NCBI GenBank assembly: GCA_937923515.1
Contig: CALDUF010000068.1
Coordinates: 1-51,309 of the forward strand
Direction: 5' to 3'
From: an uncultured Flavobacteriaceae bacterium
GTDB taxonomy: Bacteria; Bacteroidota; Bacteroidia; Flavobacteriales; Flavobacteriaceae
Length of the DNA stretch: 51,309 nucleotides
The notes beneath the pieces are model-generated. The model made no database searches and had not been told where the DNA came from. It saw nothing but the letters and a program-made list of their open reading frames with translations. A program made the position numbers and the translations under genes. Below are positions 9,187 to 17,859 of this stretch, one piece after another (positions within the stretch are counted from its first letter, which is position 1; each line of letters begins with the position of its first letter).

Positions 9187-10053
9187 ATGACTACGGTAGA
9201 CGATTTGTTACATCTTTTGGTACTAGATAAGATAGATGATACCACGTTTAATGGCGTGAGTAAAACTGTTGGGAGTCCTATAGTATTTGGTGGGCAAGTG
9301 CTGGCCCAAGCTATAAATGCGGCAAGTAGAACCATTTCAAATAACCGCATATTGCATTCTATACACGCCTATTTTTTGGAGCCAGGAAATTTAGACTTAC
9401 CCATAACTTATAATGTAAGTATGGTAAGAGATGGTGGTAGTTTTTCTGTAAGGCGGGTAACAGCGCACCAAAATGATACCACAATTTTTATACTATCGGC
9501 ATCATTTCATAAATTAGAAGCTGGGTATGAGCATCAAATAGCAATGCCAACAAACGTTAAGCCGCCTGAAGATTTAATGAGTTGGACCGACTTACGAGAG
9601 GAGTTTGGAGAAGCATTGCCAAAAGGATTAAAATCTTTTTTAGAAATTAAAAGACCAATTGAATTTAAACCCACTGCATTTGCAAACCCTTTACAACCCA
9701 AAAACCTGCCACCAAAACATAATGTATGGTTTAAGTTAAAAGGTGATGTAAAAGAATTAAATTTGTCAATTAAACAACAAATATTAACTTACATCTCAGA
9801 TTATAATATTTTAGTGTCTACGCTAAATCCGCATGCAAGTAAAGCACATTGGGGCAATACACTTACGGCAAGTTTAGATCATTCTATGTGGTATTTTAGA
9901 GATTTTGATTTTTCCGATTGGTTATTATACGCCATGGATTCTCCAAATACATCAAATGCCAGAGGATTTGCACGCGGAAATATTTTTACAAGAGAAGGAA
10001 ATTTAGTGGCTACTGTAGCCCAAGAAGGTTTAATAAGACCTATAAAACAATAA
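9187..10053 (+). CDS. tesB: Acyl-CoA thioesterase II (TesB type)
   Basis: This 288-residue double-hotdog thioesterase hydrolyses acyl-CoA to free fatty acid and CoA. Typical features are VFGGQVLAQAINAA in the first hotdog, HSIHAYFLEPG with SFSVRRVTAHQ, and SLDHSMWYF in the second hotdog, which carries the catalytic Asp. The C-terminus RGNIFTREGNLVATVAQEGLIR is the standard TesB ending with the conserved Gln. I chose ATG 9187 because MTTVDDLLHLL is where TesB proteins normally begin; an upstream TTG at 9154 would add 11 residues without similarity. Four bases separate it from the next gene, so they are probably co-transcribed. Confidence 0.9.
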   Translation: MTTVDDLLHLLVLDKIDDTTFNGVSKTVGSPIVFGGQVLAQAINAASRTISNNRILHSIHAYFLEPGNLDLPITYNVSMVRDGGSFSVRRVTAHQNDTTIFILSASFHKLEAGYEHQIAMPTNVKPPEDLMSWTDLREEFGEALPKGLKSFLEIKRPIEFKPTAFANPLQPKNLPPKHNVWFKLKGDVKELNLSIKQQILTYISDYNILVSTLNPHASKAHWGNTLTASLDHSMWYFRDFDFSDWLLYAMDSPNTSNARGFARGNIFTREGNLVATVAQEGLIRPIKQ

Positions 10054-10056
10054 ATT

Positions 10057-10731
10057 ATGCTTAAAATTGGACATAGAGGCGCCAAAGGACATGCTGCTGA
10101 AAATACGCTAGCATCAATAAAAAAAGCCATAGATTTAGGAGTTGATGGTATTGAAATCGATGTACACCGTTGTGCTTCAGGAGAACTCGTGGTATTTCAT
10201 GATTTTACGTTGGATAGAATGACTGATGGTACTGGCGAAGTTTCTAAATTTACGTACAGAGAACTAAAACGTTTAAAAACCAAAGGTAATTTTGAAATTC
10301 CAACCCTAGCACAAGTTTTAGCGTTTGTTGATAATAGATGCTTATTAAACGTAGAGCTTAAGGGGCACGACACCGCTAAGGAAGCCGCTAGAATTATTAA
10401 ATTCTATGTGGATAAAAAGGGATGGGAATACAAAAACTTTATAGTATCTAGCTTTCAAGAAGCATTATTAGATGAAGTTTTTAATATAAATAAAGATATT
10501 CCACTTGGGGTGTTAACAGAAAATAATTTAGAAAGTGCTAAAGTGCTTGCTAAAAAAATTAATGCCGTTTCACTTCATGTTAATTACACGATGTTAACAG
10601 AGGAGATTGTAGAAGAACTGAAGCAAAATTATAAAGTTTTTGCATTTACAGTTAATAACTTAAATCCTTTGGCTAGAATACAATCGTATGGTGTAGATGG
10701 CATTATTTCAGACTATCCAGATCGTATATGA
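10057..10731 (+). CDS. Glycerophosphodiester phosphodiesterase
   Basis: This 224-residue TIM-barrel enzyme of the GDPD family cleaves glycerophosphodiesters to glycerol 3-phosphate and an alcohol. The active-site residues are visible: GHRGAKGHAAENT (His and Arg), GIEIDVHRC (Glu and Asp metal ligands) and VVFHDFTLDRMTDGTG (second His). The C-terminal VDGIISDYPDRI is the usual end of the barrel. There is no signal peptide, so it acts in the cytoplasm. Its TGA overlaps the ATG of the next gene (ATGA). The neighbouring thioesterase suggests lipid turnover, but that link is inference. Confidence 0.93.
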   Translation: MLKIGHRGAKGHAAENTLASIKKAIDLGVDGIEIDVHRCASGELVVFHDFTLDRMTDGTGEVSKFTYRELKRLKTKGNFEIPTLAQVLAFVDNRCLLNVELKGHDTAKEAARIIKFYVDKKGWEYKNFIVSSFQEALLDEVFNINKDIPLGVLTENNLESAKVLAKKINAVSLHVNYTMLTEEIVEELKQNYKVFAFTVNNLNPLARIQSYGVDGIISDYPDRI

Positions 10732-11963
10732 TCACTAAAGATGTTGTTATAGTTGGTGGTGGAGCAGCTGGTTTTTTTGCTGCAATTAATATAGCTGAAC
10801 AACATCCAAATTTAAAAGTTGCAATATTAGAACGCGGTAAAGAAGGTTTAACAAAAGTTAAGATTTCTGGAGGCGGCCGTTGTAACGTTACGCATGCCGA
10901 ATTTGCACCCCAAGAACTCACTCTAAATTACCCCAGAGGTGAAAAGGAACTGTTAGGGCCGTTTCATCAATTTATGACTGGTGATACTATTGCATGGTTT
11001 GAACAGCGAGGCGTTCCTTTAAAAATTGAAGATGATGGCCGTATGTTTCCTGTGAGCAATTCATCACAAACTATTATAGATTGCTTTTTGCAAGAAGCTA
11101 AAAAATACGGAGTAGAACTCTTGTATAATCATTCAGTAAAGCAAATAAAACTGGCAGCCATAGGAGAAGTTAAAGATGCTAATTTTCAATTAGAGACTAC
11201 GCAAGGTGCAGTTACTGCAAAAAAACTTTTAATCGCTACAGGTAGCAACCCTAAAATATGGCAATTGCTAGAAAGTATGGGACACACCATATCTCAACCT
11301 GTACCGTCTTTATTTACATTTAATTGTGATGATGTGCGTATAAAAACCATTCCAGGGGTTGTAGCAAAAAATGTTGAAATTCAAGTATTAGATACAAATT
11401 TATGGAGCGAAGGCCCGCTGCTGATAACGCATTGGGGCATGAGTGCACCAGCTATTTTAAAGCTATCTGCTTTTGGTGCTTTAGAATTAGCAAAACGAGA
11501 GTATAAGTTTCAAATCGAAATCAACTTTATAAAGCAGTCTTTTGAGGATTGCTTAAACGATCTAAAAATTTTAAAACACGATTTAGCAAAAAAAGCAGTA
11601 TTTAAAACAAAACAGTTTGAGCTTCCTAAACGCTTGTGGCACCAGTTAGTTGTGGCATCTCAAATAGATGAAGATACGCGTTGGGCAGATTTAAATAAAC
11701 AACAATTAGAAGACTTAGCAAATCAGCTTACAAAAGCTGTTTTTGATATAAACGGAAAAAGTACGTTTAAAGAAGAGTTTGTTACAGCTGGTGGCGTAAA
11801 CCTAAAAGAAGTTAACTTTAAAACATTTGAAAGCCGAAAAATTGAGCATCTTTATTTTGCTGGTGAAGTTTTAAATATTGATGCTGTTACTGGTGGGTTT
11901 AATTTTCAAAACGCGTGGACAGGCGCTTACATAGCAGCAAAAGCTATTACAAAAGCTAAATAA
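10728..11963 (+). CDS. HI0933-family NAD(P)/FAD-dependent oxidoreductase (YhiN-like)
   Basis: This 411-residue flavoprotein has an N-terminal Rossmann dinucleotide-binding site (VVIVGGGAAGFFAAI), the family signature KVKISGGGRCNVTH, and the C-terminal FAD-contacting block FAGEVLNIDAVTGGFNFQNA. These identify the HI0933/YhiN family. Some annotations call members aminoacetone oxidase, but the cellular substrate is not established. Start and stop are well placed: ATGA overlap upstream and a one-base gap to the DUF4174 gene. It is probably cytoplasmic and part of the run from 9187 to 12913. Confidence 0.9.
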   Translation: MITKDVVIVGGGAAGFFAAINIAEQHPNLKVAILERGKEGLTKVKISGGGRCNVTHAEFAPQELTLNYPRGEKELLGPFHQFMTGDTIAWFEQRGVPLKIEDDGRMFPVSNSSQTIIDCFLQEAKKYGVELLYNHSVKQIKLAAIGEVKDANFQLETTQGAVTAKKLLIATGSNPKIWQLLESMGHTISQPVPSLFTFNCDDVRIKTIPGVVAKNVEIQVLDTNLWSEGPLLITHWGMSAPAILKLSAFGALELAKREYKFQIEINFIKQSFEDCLNDLKILKHDLAKKAVFKTKQFELPKRLWHQLVVASQIDEDTRWADLNKQQLEDLANQLTKAVFDINGKSTFKEEFVTAGGVNLKEVNFKTFESRKIEHLYFAGEVLNIDAVTGGFNFQNAWTGAYIAAKAITKAK

Positions 11964-11964
11964 C

Positions 11965-12378
11965 ATGAAATATTTAATAATAGTATGCCTTATTTCTAAT
12001 GTAATGTGGTCTCAAAACTTAGATTCCCATCTATGGAATAATCGGGTGATTTTAATTATGGCAGATGAAGCCAATGCAAAACTTGCTGAATATCAATTTA
12101 ATGTATTAAAAGCAGAGAAGAATAAACTAAAAGATAGAAAGATTGTAATTTATAAATGCGCAAGTAATAGCTGTGTTTTTTATAATGGCGAAGCAGCTAC
12201 AAAAACTATAAAAAAGGATTTATCTATAAAGGGTTTCGAAACGGTTTTAATAGGATTGGATGGTGGAGAAAAATTCAAGTCAAAAAAATTTGAAAAACCA
12301 AGTGTGTTTCTTGATTTGATAGATACAATGCCAATGAGACGGCAAGAGCTAAAAAATCTAAATAAAGGGAATGAATAA
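11965..12378 (+). CDS. DUF4174 domain-containing secreted protein
   Basis: This 137-residue protein has a short signal peptide (LIIVCLISNVMWSQ) and then a compact thioredoxin-like domain of the DUF4174 type: LWNNRVILIMADEANAKL, KIVIYKCASNSC, FETVLIGLDGGEKF and a C-terminal IDTMPMRRQEL. DUF4174 proteins have a peroxiredoxin-like core, but no CxxC pair is present here, only two cysteines in YKCASNSC. It is probably periplasmic and its function is unknown. It begins one base after the flavoprotein gene and overlaps the DUF1697 gene by eight bases. Confidence 0.8.
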   Translation: MKYLIIVCLISNVMWSQNLDSHLWNNRVILIMADEANAKLAEYQFNVLKAEKNKLKDRKIVIYKCASNSCVFYNGEAATKTIKKDLSIKGFETVLIGLDGGEKFKSKKFEKPSVFLDLIDTMPMRRQELKNLNKGNE

Positions 12379-12913
12379 CTATGTAGCTTTACTTAGAGGC
12401 ATAAACGTAAGCGGGCAAAAGAAAATTTTGATGGCGGAGCTTCGAGAGGTTCTTACCAAGAGTGGTATAGAAAACGTGCAAACTTACATCCAAAGTGGTA
12501 ATATAATTTTTCAATCTTTAGAAACTGATAAGTCGACCTTAGCGTCAAAAATTCATAATGCTATCAAGTTATATTTTGGGTTTGAAGTTCCAGTTTTAGT
12601 TTTATCCACCCAGGAATTAAAAAACATCTTTGATAGTAGTCCCTTTCCAAAAGAAAAAAAGGAAAATAGTTATTTTGTAATGCTATATTCTAAGGCAGAT
12701 AGGGATTTGGTGGATGATATTTCAGAACTATCGTATCCTAACGAGGAATTCAAAATAACTGATAAAGCTATTTATTTTTACTGTTCGGTTGGGTATGGAA
12801 AGGCAAAACTTGGTAATAATTTCTTTGAGCGAAAACTAAAAGTGACTGCAACGGCCAGAAATTATAAAACAATGGTAAAGTTACTATCTTTGTCTGCAGA
12901 TTTAATACTATGA
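12371..12913 (+). CDS. DUF1697 domain-containing protein
   Basis: This 180-residue cytoplasmic protein matches the DUF1697 family from its first residues: YVALLRGINVSGQKKI, MAELREVLTKSG, VQTYIQSGNIIFQS. The function of the family is unknown, and there are no recognisable catalytic motifs beyond that signature. The start overlaps the DUF4174 gene by eight bases, and the TGA stop overlaps the ATG of the mevalonate decarboxylase gene. The last coding bases contain a TATCTTTG promoter-like box for that downstream gene, so the two may be only partly co-transcribed. Confidence 0.88.
   Translation: MNNYVALLRGINVSGQKKILMAELREVLTKSGIENVQTYIQSGNIIFQSLETDKSTLASKIHNAIKLYFGFEVPVLVLSTQELKNIFDSSPFPKEKKENSYFVMLYSKADRDLVDDISELSYPNEEFKITDKAIYFYCSVGYGKAKLGNNFFERKLKVTATARNYKTMVKLLSLSADLIL
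12885..12892 (+). promoter_or_regulatory. TATCTTTG promoter box for the mevalonate genes
   Basis: This is a perfect match to the Bacteroidota -7 consensus TAnnTTTG. It lies inside the end of the DUF1697 gene, 17 bases before the ATG at 12910. No TTG is seen at the usual -33 spacing, which lowers confidence. It would give the isoprenoid genes their own transcript. Confidence 0.5.
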
Positions 12914-14007
12914 CAGAGCAAGATTTTATTCCCAAAACATACACAAATGCAATTGAAAACGGCAGCTTTACATGGGCTTCGCCAAGTAATATTGCGTTGG
13001 TGAAATACTGGGGAAAAAAAGAACATCAAATACCAGAAAACCCCTCTATAAGTTTTACGCTAAATAATTGTAAAACAACAACTACGGTTAGTTTTTCAAA
13101 GAAAGACGATAGTAATGCGTTTTCGTTTGATGTGTTTTTAGACGGTGAAAAAAAGGATGATTTTAAACCAAAAATTGAAACGTTTTTTAAACGTGTTGCA
13201 GTGTATTTGCCTTTTTTAAAAAACTATCATTTTAAGATAGAAACATCCAATACATTTCCGCATAGTTCTGGGATAGCCTCATCAGCATCTGGTATGAGTG
13301 CCTTGGCTTTGTGCTTAATGAGTATTGAAAAAGAATTGATAGAGCCTGATGGTATTTCAAGCACAGTAGAGGAATCTCATTTTATCAAAAAAGCATCATT
13401 TTTAGCACGATTAGGTTCAGGAAGTGCTTGTAGAAGTTTAGAAGGCGACTTGGTAGTTTGGGGAATGCATGATGGTATTAAAGGCAGTTCAGATTTATAT
13501 GGTGTAAAATATCCATTTGAAGTACATCAAAACTTCAAAAATTATCAAGATACTATCTTATTAGTGGATAAAGGCGAAAAGCAGGTGAGTAGTACTGTAG
13601 GTCATAATTTAATGTTTGGGCATCCATTTGCTCAAGAGCGCTTTAAGCAAGCCAATAAAAATCTTTCTGATATGGTTTCTATATTAAAGGATGGCGATTT
13701 AGATGCGTTTATAGCCTTGGTAGAAAGTGAAGCTTTAACCTTGCATGCAATGATGATGACCAGTATGCCATATTTTATTTTAATGAAGCCTAATACCTTG
13801 CACATCATCAATAAAATTTGGGCGTTTAGACAACAAACAAACTCTAAAGTTTGTTTTACTTTAGATGCAGGAGCAAATGTGCATGTGCTTTATCCAGAGC
13901 AAGAAGCAACATCAGTTTTAGAATTTATTGAGAATGAATTAGTTGCATATTGCCAAAATGGACAGTATATTTGCGATGTTATTGGTTTGGGGGCTAATAA
14001 ATTATAA
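12910..14007 (+). CDS. mvaD: Diphosphomevalonate decarboxylase
   Basis: This 365-residue GHMP-superfamily enzyme decarboxylates mevalonate diphosphate to isopentenyl diphosphate, using ATP. Diagnostic motifs are SNIALVKYWGK (substrate and ATP contacts), FPHSSGIASSASGMSAL (phosphate loop), LARLGSGSACRSLEG (with the Arg that binds the diphosphate) and FTLDAGANVHVLY (C-terminal loop). The length is slightly above the usual 320-350 because of an acidic, Lys-rich insertion after the first block. The mevalonate kinase-like gene follows 69 bases later. The organism therefore makes isoprenoids by the mevalonate route, as is typical for flavobacteria. Confidence 0.95.
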   Translation: MTEQDFIPKTYTNAIENGSFTWASPSNIALVKYWGKKEHQIPENPSISFTLNNCKTTTTVSFSKKDDSNAFSFDVFLDGEKKDDFKPKIETFFKRVAVYLPFLKNYHFKIETSNTFPHSSGIASSASGMSALALCLMSIEKELIEPDGISSTVEESHFIKKASFLARLGSGSACRSLEGDLVVWGMHDGIKGSSDLYGVKYPFEVHQNFKNYQDTILLVDKGEKQVSSTVGHNLMFGHPFAQERFKQANKNLSDMVSILKDGDLDAFIALVESEALTLHAMMMTSMPYFILMKPNTLHIINKIWAFRQQTNSKVCFTLDAGANVHVLYPEQEATSVLEFIENELVAYCQNGQYICDVIGLGANKL

Positions 14008-14038
14008 TAGTTACAATTAAATTTGTTTATAATTTTAG

Positions 14039-14046
14039 TAACTTTG
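14039..14046 (+). promoter_or_regulatory. TAACTTTG promoter box before the mevalonate kinase-like gene
   Basis: This perfect TAnnTTTG -7 match lies in the 69-base gap, 30 bases before ATG 14077. No TTG is present at the standard -33 distance. It suggests a second entry point for transcription of the kinase, prenyltransferase and nitrilase genes. Confidence 0.5.
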
Positions 14047-14076
14047 TTAAACATAGCCTTTGGCTAATCTATACTT

Positions 14077-15006
14077 ATGAAAGGACCTCTTTTTTATTCA
14101 AAAATTCTACTCTTTGGTGAATACGGTATTATCAAAGATTCTAAAGGATTATCAATTCCATACAGTTTTTATAATGGTGCTTTAAAAAAGGATGATAATA
14201 CGTCTAAGGTTGCTGTTGCATCAAACGCAAGTTTAAAATCATTTGTTACGCATATAAAAAGTATCGATCCTGAAATTGTACGTTTTGATATAGAACGTCT
14301 TTTAGACGATGTAAATGCTGGTATGTATTTTGATTCTTCCATACCGCAAGGTTATGGTGTAGGTAGTAGTGGCGCTTTAGTAGCTGCTATTTATGATAAA
14401 TATGCTTTTGATAAAATTACGGTTCTTGAAAACCTAACGAGAGAAAAATTATTGAAGCTAAAATCTATATTCTCTGCTATGGAATCTTTTTTCCATGGAA
14501 GTTCTTCTGGGTTAGATCCTTTAAATAGTTATTTGAGTATTCCTATTTTAATCAATTCAAAAAATAATATAGAAGCCACGGGTATTCCTGCACAACAAAG
14601 TAAAGGTAAAGGTGGTGTGTTTTTGTTAGACTCTGGTATTATTGGCGAAACTGCACCAATGGTGAACTTGTTTATGGAAAACATGAAGCAAGAAGGTTTC
14701 CGAAACATGTTAAAAAATCAGTTTATTAAGCATACTGATGCCTGTGTAGACGATTTCTTAAAAGGTGATATCAAATCGTTGTTTAGTAATACAAAACAAT
14801 TGTCTAAAATTGTTTTAAATAATTTTAAACCGATGATTCCTAAGCAATTTCATGCGCTTTGGAAAAAAGGTTTAGAAACCAACGATTATTATTTAAAATT
14901 GTGTGGATCTGGCGGTGGTGGCTATATTCTTGGTTTTACTGAAGATATCGAAAAGGCAAAACAATCGCTTTCAGACTATAAATTAGAAGTAGTTTATAAC
15001 TTCTAA
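14077..15006 (+). CDS. Mevalonate kinase-like GHMP kinase
   Basis: This 309-residue protein has the three GHMP kinase motifs: KILLFGEYGIIKDSKG at the N-terminus, PQGYGVGSSGALVAAIY (ATP-binding loop) and KLCGSGGGGYILGF near the end, plus FHGSSSGLDPL between them. The GEYG start and position next to the decarboxylase fit mevalonate kinase, which phosphorylates mevalonate with ATP. Phosphomevalonate kinase is a possible alternative; the HGSSSGLDP block favours mevalonate kinase. It has its own promoter-like box upstream. The prenyltransferase gene follows after 74 bases. Confidence 0.85.
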   Translation: MKGPLFYSKILLFGEYGIIKDSKGLSIPYSFYNGALKKDDNTSKVAVASNASLKSFVTHIKSIDPEIVRFDIERLLDDVNAGMYFDSSIPQGYGVGSSGALVAAIYDKYAFDKITVLENLTREKLLKLKSIFSAMESFFHGSSSGLDPLNSYLSIPILINSKNNIEATGIPAQQSKGKGGVFLLDSGIIGETAPMVNLFMENMKQEGFRNMLKNQFIKHTDACVDDFLKGDIKSLFSNTKQLSKIVLNNFKPMIPKQFHALWKKGLETNDYYLKLCGSGGGGYILGFTEDIEKAKQSLSDYKLEVVYNF

Positions 15007-15080
15007 ATTTTCATTTATTTTAGTGTAAATTTTATGTTATTCTGAATATACAAAAACAGAGTCTCACTAAATGCTAGTAC

Positions 15081-15983
15081 ATGCTTTCCAGAAAACAGAA
15101 ACATATATTGCTTAAATTTTTTAGTATGTTCTCTGTGATACGAGGTTACAATATTTTAATTGTAGTTATCGCACAATACCTTACTTCAATCTATATTTTA
15201 GCGCATGATAAACCTGTAAAGTCTGTAGTTTTTGATGTTAACCTTTTACTGTTGGTTTTAGCTTCTGCTGCTACTATTGCAGGAGGTTACATTATCAACA
15301 ATTTTTACGATTCAGAGAAAGACTTAATCAATCGTCCTATAAAATCGCAACTCGATAGATTGGTAAGTCAAAATACCAAGTTATCCTTTTATTTTGTATT
15401 GAATTTTATTTCTGTAATAATGGCAAGTTATGTGTCGTTTAAAGCTGTAATTTTCTTCTCTATTTACATATTTGGCATTTGGTTTTATTCGCATAAATTA
15501 AAGAAATTACCTTTTGTTGGAAATTTAACCTCTGCCATATTAACTATCACGCCTTTTTTCGCCATTTTTATGTATTATAAAAATTTTGAAAAAGTGATTT
15601 TTGTTCATGCTATATTTTTATTTTTAATAATTTCTATGCGAGAACTCACTAAAGATTTAGAAAACTTAAAAGGCGATATTGCACAAAATTACATTACTAT
15701 TCCTGTGGCTTACGGAGAACGCATGTCTAAAATAATGCTTTCGGCTTTAGCAATAATAACTTTAATACCTACGTGTTTATTATTATTTTATTTTGAAGTA
15801 GGCTATATGTATTTGTTTTTTTATTTAAGTTTATTTTTATTGTTAGTGTTTTTGATATTATTATGGAAATCTACGACTAAAATCCAATATCTCATATTAC
15901 ATAACATCTTAAAATTTATAATTCTCGCAGGTGTATTTAGTATTTTACTACTTGATGTGAGTGTTATTTTAAATCGAATTTAA
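15081..15983 (+). CDS. UbiA-family prenyltransferase (geranylgeranylglycerol-phosphate geranylgeranyltransferase-like)
   Basis: This 300-residue integral membrane protein has about eight hydrophobic helices. The two aspartate-rich motifs of UbiA prenyltransferases are present: NNFYDSEKDLINRP (prenyl diphosphate/Mg site) and LTKDLENLKGD. Flavobacterial homologues beside mevalonate genes are commonly annotated as geranylgeranylglycerol-phosphate geranylgeranyltransferase, the enzyme that joins C20 prenyl groups in archaeal-type lipids. The true acceptor in bacteria is uncertain. An ATG at 15071 is in another frame; ATG 15081 gives a basic N-terminus MLSRKQKH typical for this family. The next gene begins at the base right after the stop. 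Confidence 0.82.
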   Translation: MLSRKQKHILLKFFSMFSVIRGYNILIVVIAQYLTSIYILAHDKPVKSVVFDVNLLLLVLASAATIAGGYIINNFYDSEKDLINRPIKSQLDRLVSQNTKLSFYFVLNFISVIMASYVSFKAVIFFSIYIFGIWFYSHKLKKLPFVGNLTSAILTITPFFAIFMYYKNFEKVIFVHAIFLFLIISMRELTKDLENLKGDIAQNYITIPVAYGERMSKIMLSALAIITLIPTCLLLFYFEVGYMYLFFYLSLFLLLVFLILLWKSTTKIQYLILHNILKFIILAGVFSILLLDVSVILNRI

Positions 15984-16934
15984 ATGCAAAATTTATTAAA
16001 AGTTGCTTTAGCACAAATTTCACCAGTATGGTTAAACAAGCTTGAAACCTTAAGCAAGGTAGAGCAATCTATTATTGATGCCGCAAACGAAGGCTGTGAA
16101 CTTATTGTTTTTGGAGAAGGTTTGATACCTGGATATCCGTTTTGGTTAGCCTTAACTGGCGGTGCAGAGTGGAATACAGATGTAAACAAAGCGTTGCATG
16201 CGCATTATGTGAAAAACGCCATTACTATTGAGGATGGCGATTTAGAAACGATTAGTACACTCGCAAAAACACATAAAATAGCTGTTTATCTTGGTATTAT
16301 AGAGCGCCCTTTGGATCGTGGCGGGCACAGTATTTATGCCTCATTGGTTTATATAAACGAATATGGAGTAATTAAATCTGTACATAGAAAATTGCAACCA
16401 ACTTACGACGAACGCTTAACATGGGCACCAGGAGACGGTAACGGGTTGCAAGTACATACACTTAAAGATTTTACTGTTGGCGGTTTAAATTGTTGGGAAA
16501 ACTGGATGCCATTACCTAGAGCTGCATTGTATGGTTTAGGTGAAAATTTACACATAGCGATATGGCCTGGGAGCGACCATAATACAAAAGATATCACACG
16601 CTTTATAGCTAGAGAGTCGCGTTCTTTTGTAATTTCGGTAAGCAGTTTAATGTCTAAAAGTGATTTTCCAAAAGATACGCCACATCTAGATAAGATTTTA
16701 GAAAAGTCTCCAGAGGTTTTAGCAAATGGTGGTAGTTGTATAGCAGGACCCGACGGTGAATGGATTGTGGAACCTGTACTACATAAATCAGGATTAATTA
16801 TAGAAACTATTGATTTTAATCGTGTGTACGAAGAGCGTCAGAATTTTGATGCCGTTGGCCATTATTCAAGACCAGATGTTACCCAATTAACTGTAAATAC
16901 TGAAAGGCAGTCTACTGTTAAGTTTAATAGCTAA
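15984..16934 (+). CDS. Nitrilase-family carbon-nitrogen hydrolase
   Basis: This 316-residue enzyme has the complete Glu-Lys-Cys triad of the nitrilase superfamily: Glu45 in VFGEGLIPGYPFW, Lys136 in HRKLQPTYDERLTW and Cys170 in GGLNCWENWMP. The CWEN context and the GYPFW motif place it near true nitrilases, which hydrolyse R-CN to the acid, rather than amidases. The final segment (GHYSRPDVTQLTVN) is also typical of nitrilases. There is no gap to the UbiA gene, so they are probably translated from one message, although no pathway link is known. It is probably cytoplasmic and the substrate is unknown. Confidence 0.88.
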   Translation: MQNLLKVALAQISPVWLNKLETLSKVEQSIIDAANEGCELIVFGEGLIPGYPFWLALTGGAEWNTDVNKALHAHYVKNAITIEDGDLETISTLAKTHKIAVYLGIIERPLDRGGHSIYASLVYINEYGVIKSVHRKLQPTYDERLTWAPGDGNGLQVHTLKDFTVGGLNCWENWMPLPRAALYGLGENLHIAIWPGSDHNTKDITRFIARESRSFVISVSSLMSKSDFPKDTPHLDKILEKSPEVLANGGSCIAGPDGEWIVEPVLHKSGLIIETIDFNRVYEERQNFDAVGHYSRPDVTQLTVNTERQSTVKFNS

Positions 16935-16960
16935 ATACGTCAATTAGTTGATTTTAAATC

Positions 16961-16968
16961 TATCTTTG
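16961..16968 (+). promoter_or_regulatory. TATCTTTG promoter box for the pseudouridine synthase gene
   Basis: This perfect TAnnTTTG -7 match ends 16 bases before ATG 16985. The leader would be very short, about ten bases. No TTG lies at the normal -33 distance; the nearest is at 16948-16950. Confidence 0.55.
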
Positions 16969-16984
16969 CAAAAAATTATAAGTG

Positions 16985-17827
16985 ATGAATAGACAACAAG
17001 GCGGTAAAGGAAAAGGAAAACCTTCAGGAAAAGGCAAAAGCGATAACCGTTCTAAAGGTTATACAAAAGGAAGCACGCCAGTTAAAAAGCAGCACAATAA
17101 AAAGAACGCTGCTAGCAATTCAAATGATATACGATTAAATAAATATGTGGCTAATGCAGGCGTGTGTTCTAGACGTGAAGCAGATGTACATATTGCAACA
17201 GGTTTAGTTTCAGTAAACGGTAAAATTATTACCGAAATGGGCTATAAAGTAAAACCGGGTGACGAAGTGCGTTACGACGGTTCTAGAATTAATCCTGAGC
17301 CAAAAGCATACGTACTTTTAAATAAGCCTAAAGGCTTTGCTACAACTACAAGCGAAGGTAAAGGTAGAACGGTTATGGACTTGGTATCCAATGCAACAAA
17401 TGCGAGAATAAAACCTGTTGGCCGTTTAGGTAGAAACTCTAAAGGCTTACTGTTTTTTACTAACGATGATGCTATTCATAAAAAATTCACCAATTCTAAA
17501 AATGGTGTAGCGCGCTTGTTTCATATAGAATTAGATAAAAATTTGAATCTTGAAGATTTGAAAAAGATTCAAAGTGGTTTTAAATTAGAAGGCAAACTTA
17601 TTGAAGTAGAAGAAATAAGTTATATAGACGGCGCAAGTAAAAAGGAAGTGGGTTTAAAAATCAAGAATACCGGAAATACTATAGTTAGAACTATTTTTGA
17701 TCACTTTAATTATGATATTATAAGTTTGGATTGTGTAGCGATTGGGCATTTAACTAAAAAAGACATCCCTCGCGGACACTGGAAACATCTTACTGAACAA
17801 GAATTAAATACCCTTCGTATGCTTTAA
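16985..17827 (+). CDS. RsuA/RluB-family pseudouridine synthase-like protein with altered catalytic motif
   Basis: This 280-residue protein has a Lys/Gly/Ser-rich basic tail (about residues 1-45), an S4 RNA-binding domain (IRLNKYVANAGVCSRREAD to about residue 110) and an RsuA-type synthase domain (KAYVLLNKPKGFATTT onward). Enzymes of this family convert uridine to pseudouridine in rRNA using the Asp of GRLDxxSxGLL. Here that motif reads GRLGRNSKGLLFFTNDD, with Gly149 where Asp is required. The codon is GGT, one change from GAT. The protein may therefore be an RNA-binding pseudoenzyme, or this may be a single-base error. I prefer ATG 16985 over the GTG three bases upstream. DUF2200 follows after 32 bases. 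Confidence 0.85.
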   Translation: MNRQQGGKGKGKPSGKGKSDNRSKGYTKGSTPVKKQHNKKNAASNSNDIRLNKYVANAGVCSRREADVHIATGLVSVNGKIITEMGYKVKPGDEVRYDGSRINPEPKAYVLLNKPKGFATTTSEGKGRTVMDLVSNATNARIKPVGRLGRNSKGLLFFTNDDAIHKKFTNSKNGVARLFHIELDKNLNLEDLKKIQSGFKLEGKLIEVEEISYIDGASKKEVGLKIKNTGNTIVRTIFDHFNYDIISLDCVAIGHLTKKDIPRGHWKHLTEQELNTLRML

Positions 17828-17859
17828 ATAGGGATCTATGAGGCCTAATTTCTTTAACC

